A stretch of 64,000 nucleotides of DNA from an uncultured Flavobacteriaceae bacterium (GCA_947503005.1 CANNCA010000001.1:806001-870000), one strand, 5' to 3'; shown: positions 44,693 to 54,302, counted from the stretch's first letter. Notes: a model not told the origin generated them from the letters alone. A program made the numbers and translations.

Positions 44693-45850
44693 CTATTCAA
44701 CCCCTCCTTTAACACTGTCTTGCCATTCTTTCAATTCGTCCCATTTTTCGTCGGCTGCCATCTTAGCTTGCTTCGCCCATGATGTAGTATCTAAATGAGC
44801 TAATCGTGAACTCGCTTCTGTCAAGATTTCCTTCATCTTGTCAGCTTTGGCTTTTGCAACTTTGGCAAAAGTATCAAGCCCTGCATTTGTCAAAGCTTCT
44901 GCCGCTTTAGGACCAACCCCCTCGATTTTTGTCAAATCGTCACCTTTAGATGCTTTTGTCTTAGTGGCAACTTCTTTCTTGGCTTCTTTCTTCGGAGCCT
45001 CTTTCTTAACCTCTTCTTTTACTTCAGCAACCGTTTCTTCAACAACAGCCTCGACTTTTAATTCTTCCTTTTTCTCTTCTTTAGGAGCCTTTACCTTAGC
45101 TTCTGTTTTCGGAGTTTCCTTCGGTGCTTCTTCTTTACCTTCCTTTTCGCCTTGTTTTTCTGATTTACGTTCTGCTAATCCTGCCGCAACGGCATCGGTA
45201 ACTTGGGTCATAATGATGTCAATAGATTTTGAAGCATCATCGTTGGAAGGAATCAAATAATCAACATCTCTTGGATCTGAGTTAGTATCGACCATAGCAA
45301 AAATAGGGATGTTCAATTTCTGAGCTTCTTTAACCGCAATGTGCTCCCGCATGGTATCAACAACAAATAGGGCACCTGGTAAACGTGTCATTTCAGAGAT
45401 AGAACCTAAGTTCTTTTCCAATTTTTGACGCAAACGATCCACCTGTAATCGTTCCTTTTTAGACAGTGTAAGGAAAGTTCCATCTTTCTTCATTCTATCG
45501 ATCATAGCCATTTTCTTAACAGCTTTTCGAATGGTTACAAAGTTGGTCAACATTCCTCCAGGCCATCTTTCAGTGATATAAGGCATGTTTACCTTTGCTA
45601 CTTTTTCAGCAACGATGTCTTTCGCTTGCTTTTTGGTAGCGACAAAAAGAATTTTTCTTCCTGAAGCAGCAATCTTGCTCAAGGCTTCATTTGCCTCGTC
45701 TAGTTTTGCTACAGTTTTGTAAAGATTGATAACGTGAATACCATTGCGCTCCATGTAGATGTAAGGAGCCATGTTCGGATTCCACTTTCTTGTGAGGTGT
45801 CCAAAATGCACACCAGCTTCTAATAATTGTTTTACTTCGACTTTCGCCAT
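44693..45850 (-). CDS. rpsB: 30S ribosomal protein S2 with C-terminal helix-hairpin-helix extension
   Basis: Ribosomal protein S2, 385 residues against about 230-260 for typical S2. Residues 1 to about 228 are normal S2 (LLEAGVHFGHLTRKWNPNM, PGALFVVDTMREHIAVKEA, VDTNSDPRDVDYLIPSNDDA). A charged Lys/Glu/Ala linker then runs to about 300. The tail from about 300 to 385 contains a helix-hairpin-helix motif (LTKIEGVGPKAAEALTNAG), a nucleic-acid or protein-binding fold. The frame is continuous, so it is a true fusion and not a read-through. It is the first gene of the rpsB-tsf unit and has a structured leader (45879-45935). Confidence 0.96.
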   Translation of the reverse strand: MAKVEVKQLLEAGVHFGHLTRKWNPNMAPYIYMERNGIHVINLYKTVAKLDEANEALSKIAASGRKILFVATKKQAKDIVAEKVAKVNMPYITERWPGGMLTNFVTIRKAVKKMAMIDRMKKDGTFLTLSKKERLQVDRLRQKLEKNLGSISEMTRLPGALFVVDTMREHIAVKEAQKLNIPIFAMVDTNSDPRDVDYLIPSNDDASKSIDIIMTQVTDAVAAGLAERKSEKQGEKEGKEEAPKETPKTEAKVKAPKEEKKEELKVEAVVEETVAEVKEEVKKEAPKKEAKKEVATKTKASKGDDLTKIEGVGPKAAEALTNAGLDTFAKVAKAKADKMKEILTEASSRLAHLDTTSWAKQAKMAADEKWDELKEWQDSVKGGVE

Positions 45851-45878
45851 TTTAAATTTAGTTTACGTTCTTTTGAAT

Positions 45879-45935
45879 TAGCAATGCCAGAGTGGTATCC
45901 GATTTATGACGGAAGCCTCTACCATTTAGATGCTA
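45879..45935 (-). promoter_or_regulatory. Structured 5' leader of rpsB (candidate ribosomal-protein leader)
   Basis: On the transcript strand three nested helices are seen: TAGCA/TGCTA (45935-45931 with 45883-45879), TGGTA/TACCA (45924-45920 with 45897-45893), and TCCG/CGGA (45913-45910 with 45901-45898) closing an eight-base loop. The last two stack on one side and leave a six-base bulge. It sits 28 bases before the rpsB ATG, where autoregulatory S2-binding leaders are expected. The fold is by eye only. Confidence 0.5.
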
Positions 45936-46021
45936 AACTAATTTACCTTCACTCTTAGATGCAGTAAAGGATTTTTAATTGTTTTCTTGATTTCAGAAAA
46001 CTTTCAAGGAACTAGTTAATG

Positions 46022-46054
46022 AATATAAATAAAGGTGCCTCCGAAGAGACACCT
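46022..46054 (-). terminator. Terminator after rpsI
   Basis: On the reverse strand AGGTGTCTC-TTCG-GAGGCACCT forms a nine-pair stem with a UUCG tetraloop (one G-T pair) followed by TTTATTTAT. It separates rplM-rpsI from rpsB-tsf. Confidence 0.88.
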
Positions 46055-46067
46055 GAAAATTCTTGTC

Positions 46068-46454
46068 TTAACGTTTAGAGAACTGGAATTTCTTACGGGC
46101 TTTCTTCTGACCGAATTTTTTACGTTCTACCATTCTTGGATCTCTTGTCAACAAACCTTCCGGTTTCAATACCAATCTGTTCTCGGCATCGATTTCACAC
46201 ATAACCCTAGATAAGGCTAAACGTACGGCTTCCGCCTGTCCAGTGATTCCACCGCCAAAAACATTTACTTTGACATCATAATCTCCTTCGGTATCTGTAA
46301 GTGTAAAAGGTTGTTTTACCTTATACTGCAACGTAGCCGTCGGAAAATAAACATTTAAATCACGGTCGTTGATGGTAATATTTCCTTTTCCTTTGGAAAC
46401 ATAAACACGTGCAACTGCGGTTTTTCTTCTTCCTATTTTATGAATCGTCTCCAT
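46068..46454 (-). CDS. rpsI: 30S ribosomal protein S9
   Basis: Ribosomal protein S9 of 128 residues. Typical segments: HKIGRRKTAVARVYVSKGKG, VNVFGGGITGQAEAVRLALS, and the basic C-terminal tail ending in KFQFSKR that reaches the P-site tRNA. Its ATG overlaps the rplM stop by one base (TAATG), so translation is coupled to rplM. Confidence 0.98.
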   Translation of the reverse strand: METIHKIGRRKTAVARVYVSKGKGNITINDRDLNVYFPTATLQYKVKQPFTLTDTEGDYDVKVNVFGGGITGQAEAVRLALSRVMCEIDAENRLVLKPEGLLTRDPRMVERKKFGQKKARKKFQFSKR

Positions 46455-46909
46455 TATTTAATGTCGTTTATGTTGATTGCAGTTGGTTTTTGAGCTTCTT
46501 GTCCATGTTCGGTCCCAACATATACCTTTAAGTTTCTGAACAAATCGGCACCCAATCTTGTTTTAGGAAGCATGCCCTTAATCGCTTTTTCTACGATACG
46601 ACCAGGGTTCTTGGCTAACAATTCCTTAACCGAAGTTTCGCGCTGACCGCCCGGATAACCAGTATAACGTTGATAAACCTTGCTATCCCATTTATTTCCG
46701 GAAAGAACTATTTTTTCGGCATTGATAATAACCACGTTATCTCCACAATCTACATGTGGTGTAAAGTTTGGCTTATGCTTACCTCTAAGTAGTTTAGCTA
46801 CTTTAGAAGAAAGTCGACCCAATGTTTGACCCTCAGCATCAACTAGCAACCACTGCTTGTCAACTGTCTTTCTATTGGCCGAAACTGTTTTGTAACTTAA
46901 TGTATCCAC
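46454..46909 (-). CDS. rplM: 50S ribosomal protein L13
   Basis: Ribosomal protein L13 of 151 residues from the GTG at 46909 (the codon before DTLSYKT). The conserved [41 protein letters not shown] and [19 protein letters not shown] follow. The frame is open ten codons further up, but family members start at MDTLSY and the promoter position fits the GTG. It is the first gene of rplM-rpsI, driven by a consensus promoter 48 bases upstream. Confidence 0.96.
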   Translation of the reverse strand: MDTLSYKTVSANRKTVDKQWLLVDAEGQTLGRLSSKVAKLLRGKHKPNFTPHVDCGDNVVIINAEKIVLSGNKWDSKVYQRYTGYPGGQRETSVKELLAKNPGRIVEKAIKGMLPKTRLGADLFRNLKVYVGTEHGQEAQKPTAININDIK

Positions 46910-46956
46910 GACACTTTCTTTATCTATTAAACACTTCAATCCCTATAAACGGGCTG

Positions 46957-46987
46957 CAAATGTACAATTATTAAGTTGAAATACAAA
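46957..46987 (-). promoter_or_regulatory. Consensus Bacteroidota promoter of rplM-rpsI
   Basis: On the coding strand TTTG, 19 bases, then TACATTTG: an exact match to TTTG-N19-TAnnTTTG. Transcription should start about 6 bases after the -7 box, giving a leader of about 40 bases before the GTG at 46909. Confidence 0.8.
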
Positions 46988-47164
46988 TGCGATTTTCCGA
47001 TTATTTTTTAATTTTTCAATTAGGTTAGTTTCCATTATAAATTCATGGTTTAGTGGGACTTATAGTCGATGCTTTCTTTGTTAAATAATCATTAAAAATT
47101 GCTTGAACGGTTACTACCGACTTAATTTAGTATTCTTAAGCTGAACTAAAATAACCAACTTTAT

Positions 47165-49792
47165 ATGCAGAATCTGTTTGCTGCTATTTCTCTAATATTT
47201 TTTGCATCAAAATTTTTTGCTCAAGATTCTACCAACGTCGTACCAAAGCGAATTTATGTGACCAATCGAGTTGTCGATGCAAATGCTCCGGAAATCGACG
47301 GTCTTATAGATGATGAAGGATGGAATATTTCAGAATGGGCCGGAGACTTTATTGAATTGCGCCCCGACGAGAATACGGCTCCGACTTATCAGTCAAAGTT
47401 TAAGATTATTTATGATGCCAAAAATTTATACGTTGCCCTGCGCTTTTATGATCCTGACCCTTCAAAAATTGAAAAACGATTGTCTAGGCGTGATGGTTTT
47501 GCCGGTGATTATGCCGAAATACATATCGACAGCTACAATGACAAGCGCACTGCCTTTTCGTTTACGGTGACAGCGGCGGGAGTCAAGGCAGATGAGTTTA
47601 TTTCCCAAAACGGCGATAACTTTGACGAAAGTTGGAACCCTATTTGGTACACGGCTACGAATATCGATGAGGAAGGGTGGACGGCCGAGATGAAAATTCC
47701 CTTTAGCCAATTAAAATTTGGCAACGACGAGGAGCAGATTTGGGGCCTTCAAATGATGCGAAGGCTCTTTATCAAAGAAGAACGCTCCGTTTGGCAAAGG
47801 ATTCCGCAAGATACTCCGGGTTGGGTTAGCGAGTTCGGAATTCTTAGGGGCTTGATTGGTATTCAACCTCAGAAGCAATTGGAAATTCAGCCATTTGTAG
47901 TTAATCAATACGATACTTACCCTAAGGTTGATGGTAATCCTTTTAGAGATGGAAGTGACTATTTCTTAAATGGGGGGCTAGATGCTAAAATAGGAATCAC
48001 CAATGACCTCACGCTAGATTTAACTGTAAACCCAGATTTTGGTCAGGTCGAGGCCGATCCCGGAGCAATTGCTCTAGACGGTTTTCAGATTTTCTTTGAA
48101 GAGCGTCGCCCGTTTTTTGTCGAGAATAAGAACATATTTGATTATCAATTCGCGGGTCGCAATGATAATGTTTTTTATAGTAGAAGAATTGGTCGTAGTC
48201 CGCAGGGTTCTGCAAGCTTGGATTCAGGAGAATTTGCCGATGCCCCAAATAATACTACCATTTTAGGCGCAGCGAAATTTTCGGGCAAAACAAAGAACGG
48301 ATGGTCTATTGGACTACTTGAAAGTGTAACGGGTGAAATGTACGCCGAAATCGACAATGGTGGTGCAAGAAGAAAAGAGTTGGTAGAGCCATTGACCAAT
48401 TATTTGGTCGGAAGGGTTCAGAAGGATTTCAACAACCGAAATTCGTATCTGGGAGGGATATTTACCGCAACGAACAGGCGATTAGAACCAAGTCTTGAAT
48501 TTTTAAGAAAATCGGCTTACACTGGCGGAATTGATTTCAGGCATAACTGGAAGAATAGAAACTATTATGTGCAAGGTAATTTTGTTACGAGCCATGTAAC
48601 CGGAAGTCAAGAAGCTATTACCAGAACACAAAATGAAATTACGCATTTGTTTCAGCGGGTTGACGCAGATCATGTCGAGGTAGATCCTAATCGGACTTCC
48701 CTGACCGGTACAGGAGGAAGATTGGAAGCTGGAAAAGCAGGGGGCGGTAATTGGCGTTATAACGGGGGAGTAAATTGGAAGTCTCCAGAATTAGAACTCA
48801 ACGATGTGGGCTTTTTGCGCCAAGCTGATGATATCAGACAGTTTGCCGAAATCGAGCGGTTGTTTTTAAAACCAACAAATCTCTATAGAAGAGCGCAACT
48901 AGGCTTTGAATTAACCTCTGCATACGATTTTGATGGTAATTATAACCGTATTCAGTATGAGTTGGGCGGATTTATCAATTTTAAAAATAATTGGTTTTTA
49001 GAAGCGGGAGGAGCCCATAAACCCAGAATATTCTCCAATACCGTCTTAAGGGGTGGTCCACGGTGGCGCTGGTCGGAAGAGAACTTTGGTTTCATCTTTC
49101 TAGGTACGGATCAAAGAAAAAAATTCAGCGCGACCTTGGGGTACATCAATAGTCAAATGAGGCAAGATAATTTCTCGCTCTTGAGGTACGTACTTCGTTT
49201 TCAATACCAACCGTTTGATGCATTTAGTCTTTCTGCGGAAATTGAGTATGAAGAGAACCCAAACAAGACACAATATGTAACGGAAACTGATTTTAACGGT
49301 ACACCTAGGTATGTCATGGGTAATATCGACCAAAAGACATTTTCAACATCCATCCGTTTGAATTATAGTATTAATCCCAATTTGTCCATTCAGTATTATG
49401 GCCAGCCATTTATATCTAGAGGGTTGTACAACGATTTTAATTTTGTGAACAATCCGATTGCTGAGGATTTAAATCAGCGTGTAACACTGTATAATACAAA
49501 TCAGATATCTAGGGTTGGTAATTCAGGGCCCTATTTAGTTGATGAAAATTTAGATGGAACTACGGATTATGAAATTTCGGATCCCGATTTCGCATTTGTG
49601 CAGTTTCGATCTAATCTGGTAGTGCGCTGGGAATATATACCTGGTTCCGAAATTTTTTTGGTTTGGTCTCAAGGTGTTAATGGTTTAGGTGATCCTATGG
49701 ATTCCCTTGGGCGCAGTCTTGACGGACAAATATTGAACCAAAAGCTCGATAATACCTTTTTGATCAAGGCAACTTATAGGTTTGTTTTGTAG
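47165..49792 (+). CDS. DUF5916 outer-membrane protein with carbohydrate-binding-like N-terminus
   Basis: Exported protein of 875 residues. After the signal peptide (AAISLIFFASKFFAQ) comes a carbohydrate-binding family 9-like domain (DGLIDDEGWNISEWAG, YVALRFYDPDPSKIEKRL, about 40-215). A large DUF5916 beta-rich domain with barrel-like strands extends to the C-terminus (FLIKATYRFVL). Family members are outer-membrane proteins of unknown function, common in marine Bacteroidota. It stands alone, with a 255-base upstream region that carries the divergent rplM promoter. Confidence 0.9.
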   Translation: MQNLFAAISLIFFASKFFAQDSTNVVPKRIYVTNRVVDANAPEIDGLIDDEGWNISEWAGDFIELRPDENTAPTYQSKFKIIYDAKNLYVALRFYDPDPSKIEKRLSRRDGFAGDYAEIHIDSYNDKRTAFSFTVTAAGVKADEFISQNGDNFDESWNPIWYTATNIDEEGWTAEMKIPFSQLKFGNDEEQIWGLQMMRRLFIKEERSVWQRIPQDTPGWVSEFGILRGLIGIQPQKQLEIQPFVVNQYDTYPKVDGNPFRDGSDYFLNGGLDAKIGITNDLTLDLTVNPDFGQVEADPGAIALDGFQIFFEERRPFFVENKNIFDYQFAGRNDNVFYSRRIGRSPQGSASLDSGEFADAPNNTTILGAAKFSGKTKNGWSIGLLESVTGEMYAEIDNGGARRKELVEPLTNYLVGRVQKDFNNRNSYLGGIFTATNRRLEPSLEFLRKSAYTGGIDFRHNWKNRNYYVQGNFVTSHVTGSQEAITRTQNEITHLFQRVDADHVEVDPNRTSLTGTGGRLEAGKAGGGNWRYNGGVNWKSPELELNDVGFLRQADDIRQFAEIERLFLKPTNLYRRAQLGFELTSAYDFDGNYNRIQYELGGFINFKNNWFLEAGGAHKPRIFSNTVLRGGPRWRWSEENFGFIFLGTDQRKKFSATLGYINSQMRQDNFSLLRYVLRFQYQPFDAFSLSAEIEYEENPNKTQYVTETDFNGTPRYVMGNIDQKTFSTSIRLNYSINPNLSIQYYGQPFISRGLYNDFNFVNNPIAEDLNQRVTLYNTNQISRVGNSGPYLVDENLDGTTDYEISDPDFAFVQFRSNLVVRWEYIPGSEIFLVWSQGVNGLGDPMDSLGRSLDGQILNQKLDNTFLIKATYRFVL

Positions 49793-49869
49793 TTAAAGTT
49801 AATGCCTGTTGAAATATATAGGCCAAATCTTCGTTTTTCGGTTATCGACGTAACCTAAAATAGATACCG

Positions 49870-50370
49870 ATGAAATACAAAATAGTAATGTTGTTTTTGG
49901 CATCAGGATTGATTTTTTCATGTTCCAAAGGGGATGACAATAAAGAAACGGAGACCGAACAAAATGCCATTGTTGGAGAATGGCAAATAACAGAGTTGCA
50001 GATAAATGATCAAACTGCCAGTGATATTGCAAAGTTTGGTAAACAAATTCTAGATGACCTTACAGAAAAAGAGTGCATTATCTTAACATTCAATTTCAAG
50101 TCCGATTTAACGGTCACCTCAGTAAACTCGGCCAACCATTTAGATATAAATGCAACTCCAACGGGTTTGGATGTCCCTTGCCCGACAGAATTCGATACAG
50201 AAACTAGTACCTATACCTATGATGGCTCGGTTCTAACAACGATTGATGAGAATGGACAAACTATATTGTTGGATGTAACTGTAAATGGTGATATCATGAC
50301 GGTGGACGCTTCGGATTTGGATATCGAAAATTTCAATGACGAAGGTCAGTTGATATTCAAAAAGAAATAA
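49870..50370 (+). CDS. Lipocalin-like lipoprotein
   Basis: Lipoprotein of 166 residues (signal MKYKIVMLFLASGLIFSC, lipobox FSC) with a lipocalin-like pattern: an opening VGEWQITELQIND, a Cys-containing strand (TEKECIILTFNFKSDL), then CPTEFDTETSTYTYDGS and FNDEGQLIFKKK at the end. A paralogue lies at 54303. Both lie around the DUF4249/TonB-dependent receptor pair. Function is unknown; binding of a small hydrophobic ligand is possible. It is closed by a strong terminator. Confidence 0.82.
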   Translation: MKYKIVMLFLASGLIFSCSKGDDNKETETEQNAIVGEWQITELQINDQTASDIAKFGKQILDDLTEKECIILTFNFKSDLTVTSVNSANHLDINATPTGLDVPCPTEFDTETSTYTYDGSVLTTIDENGQTILLDVTVNGDIMTVDASDLDIENFNDEGQLIFKKK

Positions 50371-50392
50371 CGAAAATACCCGTACTGTTATA

Positions 50393-50429
50393 ATAGCCCT
50401 TCCATTTTGCGGAAGGGCTATTTATTTTA
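50393..50429 (+). terminator. Terminator after the first lipocalin-like gene
   Basis: The perfect stem TAGCCCTTCC / GGAAGGGCTA is followed by TTTATTTT. Confidence 0.9.
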
Positions 50430-50437
50430 ACAAATTG

Positions 50438-50467
50438 TTGTTTGGGTAGCAAATACGTTTATCTTTA
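50438..50467 (+). promoter_or_regulatory. Promoter candidate for the DUF4249-receptor operon
   Basis: TTG, 19 bases, TATCTTTA: one mismatch to the -7 consensus TAnnTTTG with exact spacing. It lies directly before the DUF4249 gene and beyond the preceding terminator. Confidence 0.55.
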
Positions 50468-50494
50468 TAAGGCTTGACTTAGTTTTCCTTATTA

Positions 50495-51619
50495 ATGTTA
50501 AAAAAACATTTTCTCCCAATACTTTTAGCCGTATCGTTTTTGCTTTCGAGCTGCGTAGATCCCGTAGAGCCAGAATTTGAGTTCAGGGAAGGTTTGGTGT
50601 TTATAGAAGGTTTTGCCTCAACTGCCACTGGCGCCTCTTATGTTATCATCAATAAATCTGCGACCCTTTTTGGAGTAAATACGACCGTTTTTGAAACAGG
50701 GGCCTCGGTTTCTTTCAAAAATACTGATACGGGCGAGTCTATAGCTATGACCGAAAATGGAGAAGCTTATGTTCCTCCAGCAGATTTCGTGGTAAGAGTT
50801 GGTGAACGCTGGGAACTTGCCATAACGCTGATGGATGGAACCCAATATAAGTCCTCACCTGAAATAGTACTTGATCAGGTGCCTATCTCAGAAGCAAAAG
50901 CTACATTTTCACCTGAACTTCGATTTAATGAAAGTTTAGACCGCTTTGAACCTGGTCATCGAATATCTGTTTCTTTAGATGACCCGCAGGGCCAGGAGAA
51001 TTTTTATTATTGGAGCTTTCGTTCCTTCGAAAATCTTACAGTTTGTCAAACATGTGGAGAATCGGTTTTCAGAGATGGGGAATGTATCACTTCATCGGCA
51101 CCAACACCTGACTACTTTAATTATATATGTGAGACTGATTGTTGGCAAATCCGTTTTCCGGAAAACATCAACATATTCAGTGATGAATTCTCCAATGGTA
51201 AAATTACCGCTAATCTCGAGGTAGCAACTTTACCTTTATATACCAAGGAGGATGTTGTGGTCGAATTACAACAGTTTTCATTGACTCCCGCCGCCTATGA
51301 TTATTACAAAGTTCTGAAAGATATTGTTGACAATAGTGGAGGCTTCAATGCGCCACCGCCAGCTGCGTTAGTAGGTAATTTGACCAATGTGAACGATGCG
51401 GATGACTTCGTTTTTGGAAGGTTCACGGCAGTGGCCACTAGTACGGTCTCGCTTTTTATAGATCGTACGAACATTCCCGCAGACGCTATTGAAATTGCCG
51501 CACCATTGGAACTTGAACCTACCTTAGCTTCGCCCCATCCACCCCCTGCAACAAATTTCGCCCCCTGTACAGAAACTAGATTTAGAACCGCTATACGACC
51601 CGAAGGATGGATAGATTAA
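50495..51619 (+). CDS. DUF4249 lipoprotein, receptor partner
   Basis: Lipoprotein of 374 residues (signal ending LLSSC) of the DUF4249 family. After VDPVEPEFEFREGLVFIEG come Ig-like strands and a cysteine-containing region (CQTCGESV ... CITSSAPTPDYFNYICETDCW). In Bacteroidota these proteins accompany TonB-dependent receptors and are thought to be surface-exposed partners; the ligand is unknown. Here the DUF4249 gene comes first and overlaps the receptor by 13 bases, whereas the usual order has the receptor first. Confidence 0.9.
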   Translation: MLKKHFLPILLAVSFLLSSCVDPVEPEFEFREGLVFIEGFASTATGASYVIINKSATLFGVNTTVFETGASVSFKNTDTGESIAMTENGEAYVPPADFVVRVGERWELAITLMDGTQYKSSPEIVLDQVPISEAKATFSPELRFNESLDRFEPGHRISVSLDDPQGQENFYYWSFRSFENLTVCQTCGESVFRDGECITSSAPTPDYFNYICETDCWQIRFPENINIFSDEFSNGKITANLEVATLPLYTKEDVVVELQQFSLTPAAYDYYKVLKDIVDNSGGFNAPPPAALVGNLTNVNDADDFVFGRFTAVATSTVSLFIDRTNIPADAIEIAAPLELEPTLASPHPPPATNFAPCTETRFRTAIRPEGWID

Positions 51620-54057
51620 CATTTTTATGTTCTTCTGACAGTGTGAGTAAAATAACTCGATATAGGGTACTGACTATGTTGCTATTCCTTTTTGCGGGTT
51701 CAGTTAACGGTCAAGAACATACCTTATCGTTTCAAATTCGAGATGTAGTAACGGGTCTTCCTTTGGAAAGTGCCGAGATTGCCATTCAACCTTGTACGTG
51801 TGGCGGAATAACCAACGCGGCAGGGCGGTTCAGTATTGTATTGCCACAGAACAAATACAACATCACCATTACCTATATAGGCTACAAAAGCGATACTAGA
51901 ACGATAGATTTAAATCAAAGCCAAATCATAACTGTGGAATTGGATGAAGAACAGGAGCAACTTTCTGAAGTTATCGTTAGGGCGAAAAAAATCAATGCCA
52001 ACTTAGAGCTGCCACAAATGGGAGCCGTACAGATACAGACCCAAGTGCTTAAAAAAATTCCCTCAGGACTTGGTGAGGTTGATGTGCTACGCGGAATGAC
52101 ACTCTTGGCGGGAGTGAACAATGCAGGTGAACTTAGCAACGGACTTTCCGTTAGGGGAGGAGCACTCGACCAAAATTTGATATTACTCGATTATGCTCCT
52201 ATATTTAATCCAACGCACTTATTCGGTCTTTTCTCTGTTTTTACACCAGATGTTTTAGGAAGTGTCGATTTGTATCGAGCAAACATCCCCGCACGATATG
52301 GGGGAAGAATAACCTCGGTTTTAGATTTAAAGGTTAAGAACCCTTATGTAGATAAGTTTAAATTAAGCGGAGGCGTCGGCTTGGTATCAAGCAGACTGTC
52401 TCTTGAGACGCCCATTGTTAAAGACAAGTTGATGTTGACAATTGGCGGTAGGGCAGGTCTTACCGATTTCCTACTTCCCTTGGTTTCAGAACGATTGGAA
52501 AATGCAAAGGCCAAGTTTTATGACGGAACCTTAAAACTACTCTATTTGCCAGGGGAGAATGACCAAATCACCTTTACGGGTTTTTATAGCAAAGATTTCT
52601 ATCAGTTAGATTTGATTACCCAAATTCAAAATATCAATGCGGAGACCAATCAGTACGACTTTCGAACCTTGAACGGAACCCTAAATTGGAGACATTCCTT
52701 CGGTGACAAGAGCAACTTGCGCACTTTTCTTGTATTGAGCGATTATACGCCCAAAACAATTTTGCCAGAGGTTGACAGTGACAATAAAATCGAGTTTGAA
52801 TCTACCATCAATTACCTAAGTTTCGTTTCAGAGTTTTCAAAAGAGATCAGTACTGATTTTAATTATTATTTGGGCGTGCAGGCAAATCGCTACCAGATAA
52901 GTCCTGGAAAATTGAATCCCGGTACCGCCACAAGCATACAACCCGTTTTATTGACCAAAGAGAATAGTTATGAATTATCAGGTTATGGAAACTTGAACTT
53001 CAGTCCTATGAAAGATGTTTCGTTGTCAGCAGGTTTGCGATTCAACCATTATGTTCTGGTCGGACCCTATAACCAAGCAACATTTGATGAAACGTCTGAG
53101 GCACTCTTAGGCACTACCTTTTTTGAAAAAGGGGCGGGTGTGAAAACCTATAACGGACTTGAACCACGATTAGGTGCGAATATCAAATTGAACGAAACAA
53201 CATCTATAAAGGCAAGCTATGCGCGACTGAATCAGTATCTTCAGAATGTATACAATTCAACGACACCGCTACCAACATCGCGCTGGAAAACGGCAGACTC
53301 GAGTATCAAACCCCAGATAAGCGATTCGTATGGACTAGGCATTTACAAGAATTTTGGCGAGAACACCTACGAAGTTGGTTTAGAAGGCTATTATCGTTTT
53401 ACTCAAAATAACCTGACCTATAAACCCGGTGCCGATTTTTTCCTGGAACAATTCTTAGAGCGTGATGTGATTCAAGGTGAGGGAAAGGCGTATGGTGTTG
53501 AATTAAGCTTAAGAAAATCACAGGGAAAAATTAATGGATGGCTCAATTATACTTGGTCAAGAAGTTTATTGCGGGTAGAAAGCGAAAAATTGTTAGATCG
53601 AGTAAATAACAATAAATGGTTTGCATCTGATTTTGATAGGCCACACGTTATCAATGCCACTATAAACTTTGAAGGGGATAAGTTCAATACTTGGAGTTTC
53701 AATTTCACTGGACAAACAGGCAGACCTTATACTTCCGCCAATAGCGTTTTCAAACTGGAGAACATCGACGTGCCCATTTTTATCGAGCGTAACAATGCCC
53801 GACTGCGACCGTATCATCGATTGGATTTCTCATGGAAAGTTAAATACGGCAAAAAGTTGAACCGTAGATGGGTCGGCGATTGGACTTTTACGATTTACAA
53901 TGTATACGGAAGAAGAAATCCTTTTAATTTATACTATACCCAACGTCAAGCTGGTGTAGATGCCGATGTGTTTTTGGGAAGTCCCTTAGGCACCTATGAA
54001 CTTTCGATCATGAACAGCCCATTATTCGCATTGACCTATAACTTTGTTTTTGATTAA
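51607..54057 (+). CDS. TonB-dependent receptor with carboxypeptidase-like N-terminal domain
   Basis: Outer-membrane receptor of 816 residues. A signal region (RVLTMLLFLFAGSVNGQ) leads to a carboxypeptidase-regulatory-like domain (about 37-115, with the YIGYKSDTRTI strand). The plug (QTQVLKKIPSGLGEVDVLRG ... GLSVRGGALDQNLILLDYA, about 145-260) and a 22-strand barrel follow, ending in LTYNFVFD. It imports an unknown substrate using energy from TonB-ExbB-ExbD. The ATG at 51607 overlaps DUF4249; an ATG at 51676 lacks a basic n-region. It carries no C-terminal T9SS tag. Confidence 0.93.
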   Translation: MDRLTFLCSSDSVSKITRYRVLTMLLFLFAGSVNGQEHTLSFQIRDVVTGLPLESAEIAIQPCTCGGITNAAGRFSIVLPQNKYNITITYIGYKSDTRTIDLNQSQIITVELDEEQEQLSEVIVRAKKINANLELPQMGAVQIQTQVLKKIPSGLGEVDVLRGMTLLAGVNNAGELSNGLSVRGGALDQNLILLDYAPIFNPTHLFGLFSVFTPDVLGSVDLYRANIPARYGGRITSVLDLKVKNPYVDKFKLSGGVGLVSSRLSLETPIVKDKLMLTIGGRAGLTDFLLPLVSERLENAKAKFYDGTLKLLYLPGENDQITFTGFYSKDFYQLDLITQIQNINAETNQYDFRTLNGTLNWRHSFGDKSNLRTFLVLSDYTPKTILPEVDSDNKIEFESTINYLSFVSEFSKEISTDFNYYLGVQANRYQISPGKLNPGTATSIQPVLLTKENSYELSGYGNLNFSPMKDVSLSAGLRFNHYVLVGPYNQATFDETSEALLGTTFFEKGAGVKTYNGLEPRLGANIKLNETTSIKASYARLNQYLQNVYNSTTPLPTSRWKTADSSIKPQISDSYGLGIYKNFGENTYEVGLEGYYRFTQNNLTYKPGADFFLEQFLERDVIQGEGKAYGVELSLRKSQGKINGWLNYTWSRSLLRVESEKLLDRVNNNKWFASDFDRPHVINATINFEGDKFNTWSFNFTGQTGRPYTSANSVFKLENIDVPIFIERNNARLRPYHRLDFSWKVKYGKKLNRRWVGDWTFTIYNVYGRRNPFNLYYTQRQAGVDADVFLGSPLGTYELSIMNSPLFALTYNFVFD

Positions 54058-54302
54058 AACCGTTTTCTTACTGCTTAAATAATTTGGCCTAGCGCTTTTC
54101 GTTTTTGTAATTGAGACGAATTCAAATCATGTTTCAATGACCTCTATAATAGCTCAGCTGCTGACGCTGAAAACAGTTGGTTCCTTTTTTAACTTTTTAA
54201 ACGGGTCAAAAAGAGACTTTATCGTTGAAAGTGATCCCTTAACGAAGTTTTTTGGATAGCTGAACGTCTGACGTATCTTGTGTCCTTATTAAATAAGATT
54301 TT

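Noticed and set aside
46454-46939. Longer rplM reading starting ten codons before the GTG
   Set aside because: L13 family members start at MDTLSY, and the GTG agrees with that N-terminus.
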